A DNA stretch of 32,387 bases from Enterocloster lavalensis (GTDB taxonomy: Bacteria; Bacillota; Clostridia; Lachnospirales; Lachnospiraceae), in NCBI RefSeq assembly GCF_902364025.1, contig NZ_CABJCG010000032.1, positions 1 to 32,387 on the forward strand, written 5' to 3'. Both the position numbers and the translations under genes were made by a program. Shown piece after piece: positions 32,331 to 32,387 of the stretch; the stretch's first letter is position 1, and every line of letters begins with the position of its first letter. Under the pieces are notes generated by a model that saw only the letters and a program-made list of their open reading frames with translations, ran no database searches and was not told the origin of the DNA.

Positions 32331-32387
32331 TTGAGAGCAGAGCAGAGCAGAGCAGAGCAGAGCAGAGCAGAGCAGAGCAGAGCAGAG
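32331..32387 (+). CDS. 5' end of an unknown gene starting with a pentanucleotide repeat
   Basis: AGAGGAG (32317-32323) is followed after seven bases by TTG 32331 and then at once by (AGAGC)n to the end of the window. Translation gives Met followed by repeated Arg-Ala-Glu-Gln-Ser. Because five is not a multiple of three, all three frames read the same five codons and none contains a stop, while each unit gained or lost shifts the frame after the repeat. The product is unknown because the window ends; the position suggests another glycosyltransferase or modifying enzyme. No ATG or GTG is available between the GT61 stop and the repeat. Confidence 0.55.
   Translation, partial: MRAEQSRAEQSRAEQSRAE
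32334..32387 (+). repeat. (AGAGC)n pentanucleotide repeat, at least 10.8 copies
   Basis: Fifty-four bases are perfect AGAGC units running off the end of the window. The true copy number is unknown, and assembly probably stopped here because of the repeat. Confidence 0.97.

Noticed and set aside
32334..32387. CRISPR array or tandem-repeat artefact at the window end
   Set aside because: There are no spacers and the unit is five bases. A sequence-end artefact is possible, but the exact placement after a ribosome site and start codon argues for a real coding repeat.

Overview
The window looks like chromosomal DNA from an anaerobic low-G+C-phylum gut clostridium, probably Lachnospiraceae of the Enterocloster/Hungatella kind. 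This rests on protein style (DUF554, DapL-like aminotransferase, VanZ-TruA-CDF run, CpsB/C/D plus LCP), strong Gram-positive Shine-Dalgarno sites and TTGaca-17-TATAAT promoters. Genus is inference. All recognised genes are on the + strand. The window stops inside a pentanucleotide repeat, as a contig broken by a repeat would.

Layout. 1-7000 is G+C-rich housekeeping sequence: tRNA-Pro and tRNA-Gly, a DUF554 membrane protein, a class I/II aminotransferase, a tyrosine-recombinase-like protein without its catalytic residues, a VanZ-truA-CDF transporter operon, an ECF-like sigma factor and tRNA-Gln. 7000-14060 is the conserved front of a surface polysaccharide locus: two paralogous SARP-like winged-helix regulators, a CpsB-type PHP phosphatase, CpsC, CpsD, an LCP transferase, a small secreted Ser/Thr-rich protein and a WbaP-type initiating phosphotransferase. 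From about 14.1 kb the composition changes. A truncated acyltransferase and a dTDP-rhamnose block (rfbA, rfbB, broken rfbD, internally deleted rfbC) lead into a clearly A+T-rich variable block, 18.4 kb to the end. That block holds glycosyltransferases (GT2, GT4, GT61, two WbsX-type), two pyruvyl-transferase-family proteins, an FrhB-domain Fe-S protein, two acyltransferases, a Wzy-like polymerase and a Wzx-like flippase.

Together these genes encode a Wzx/Wzy-type capsule or exopolysaccharide. WbaP loads the first sugar-phosphate on undecaprenyl phosphate, the GTs extend it, Wzx flips it, Wzy polymerises it, CpsB/C/D control chain length and LCP attaches it to the wall.

The main discovery candidate is a set of simple-sequence repeats suited to phase variation. 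There are four G tracts, each exactly 11 long and all on the + strand. One lies upstream of the first regulator. Three lie inside decorating-enzyme genes (two acyltransferases and the GT61), where a length of 10 or 13 would restore the local reading frame and 11 breaks it. The next gene starts with an (AGAGC)n repeat directly after its TTG start codon. Core genes (initiating transferase, Wzx, Wzy, CpsB/C/D) carry no such tracts. Next to this, four in-frame nonsense codons and one in-frame deletion disable rfbD, rfbC, a phosphoesterase and one acyltransferase. The locus therefore mixes possible reversible switching with apparently irreversible decay. Sequencing or consensus error in G homopolymers is the main rival explanation for the tracts.
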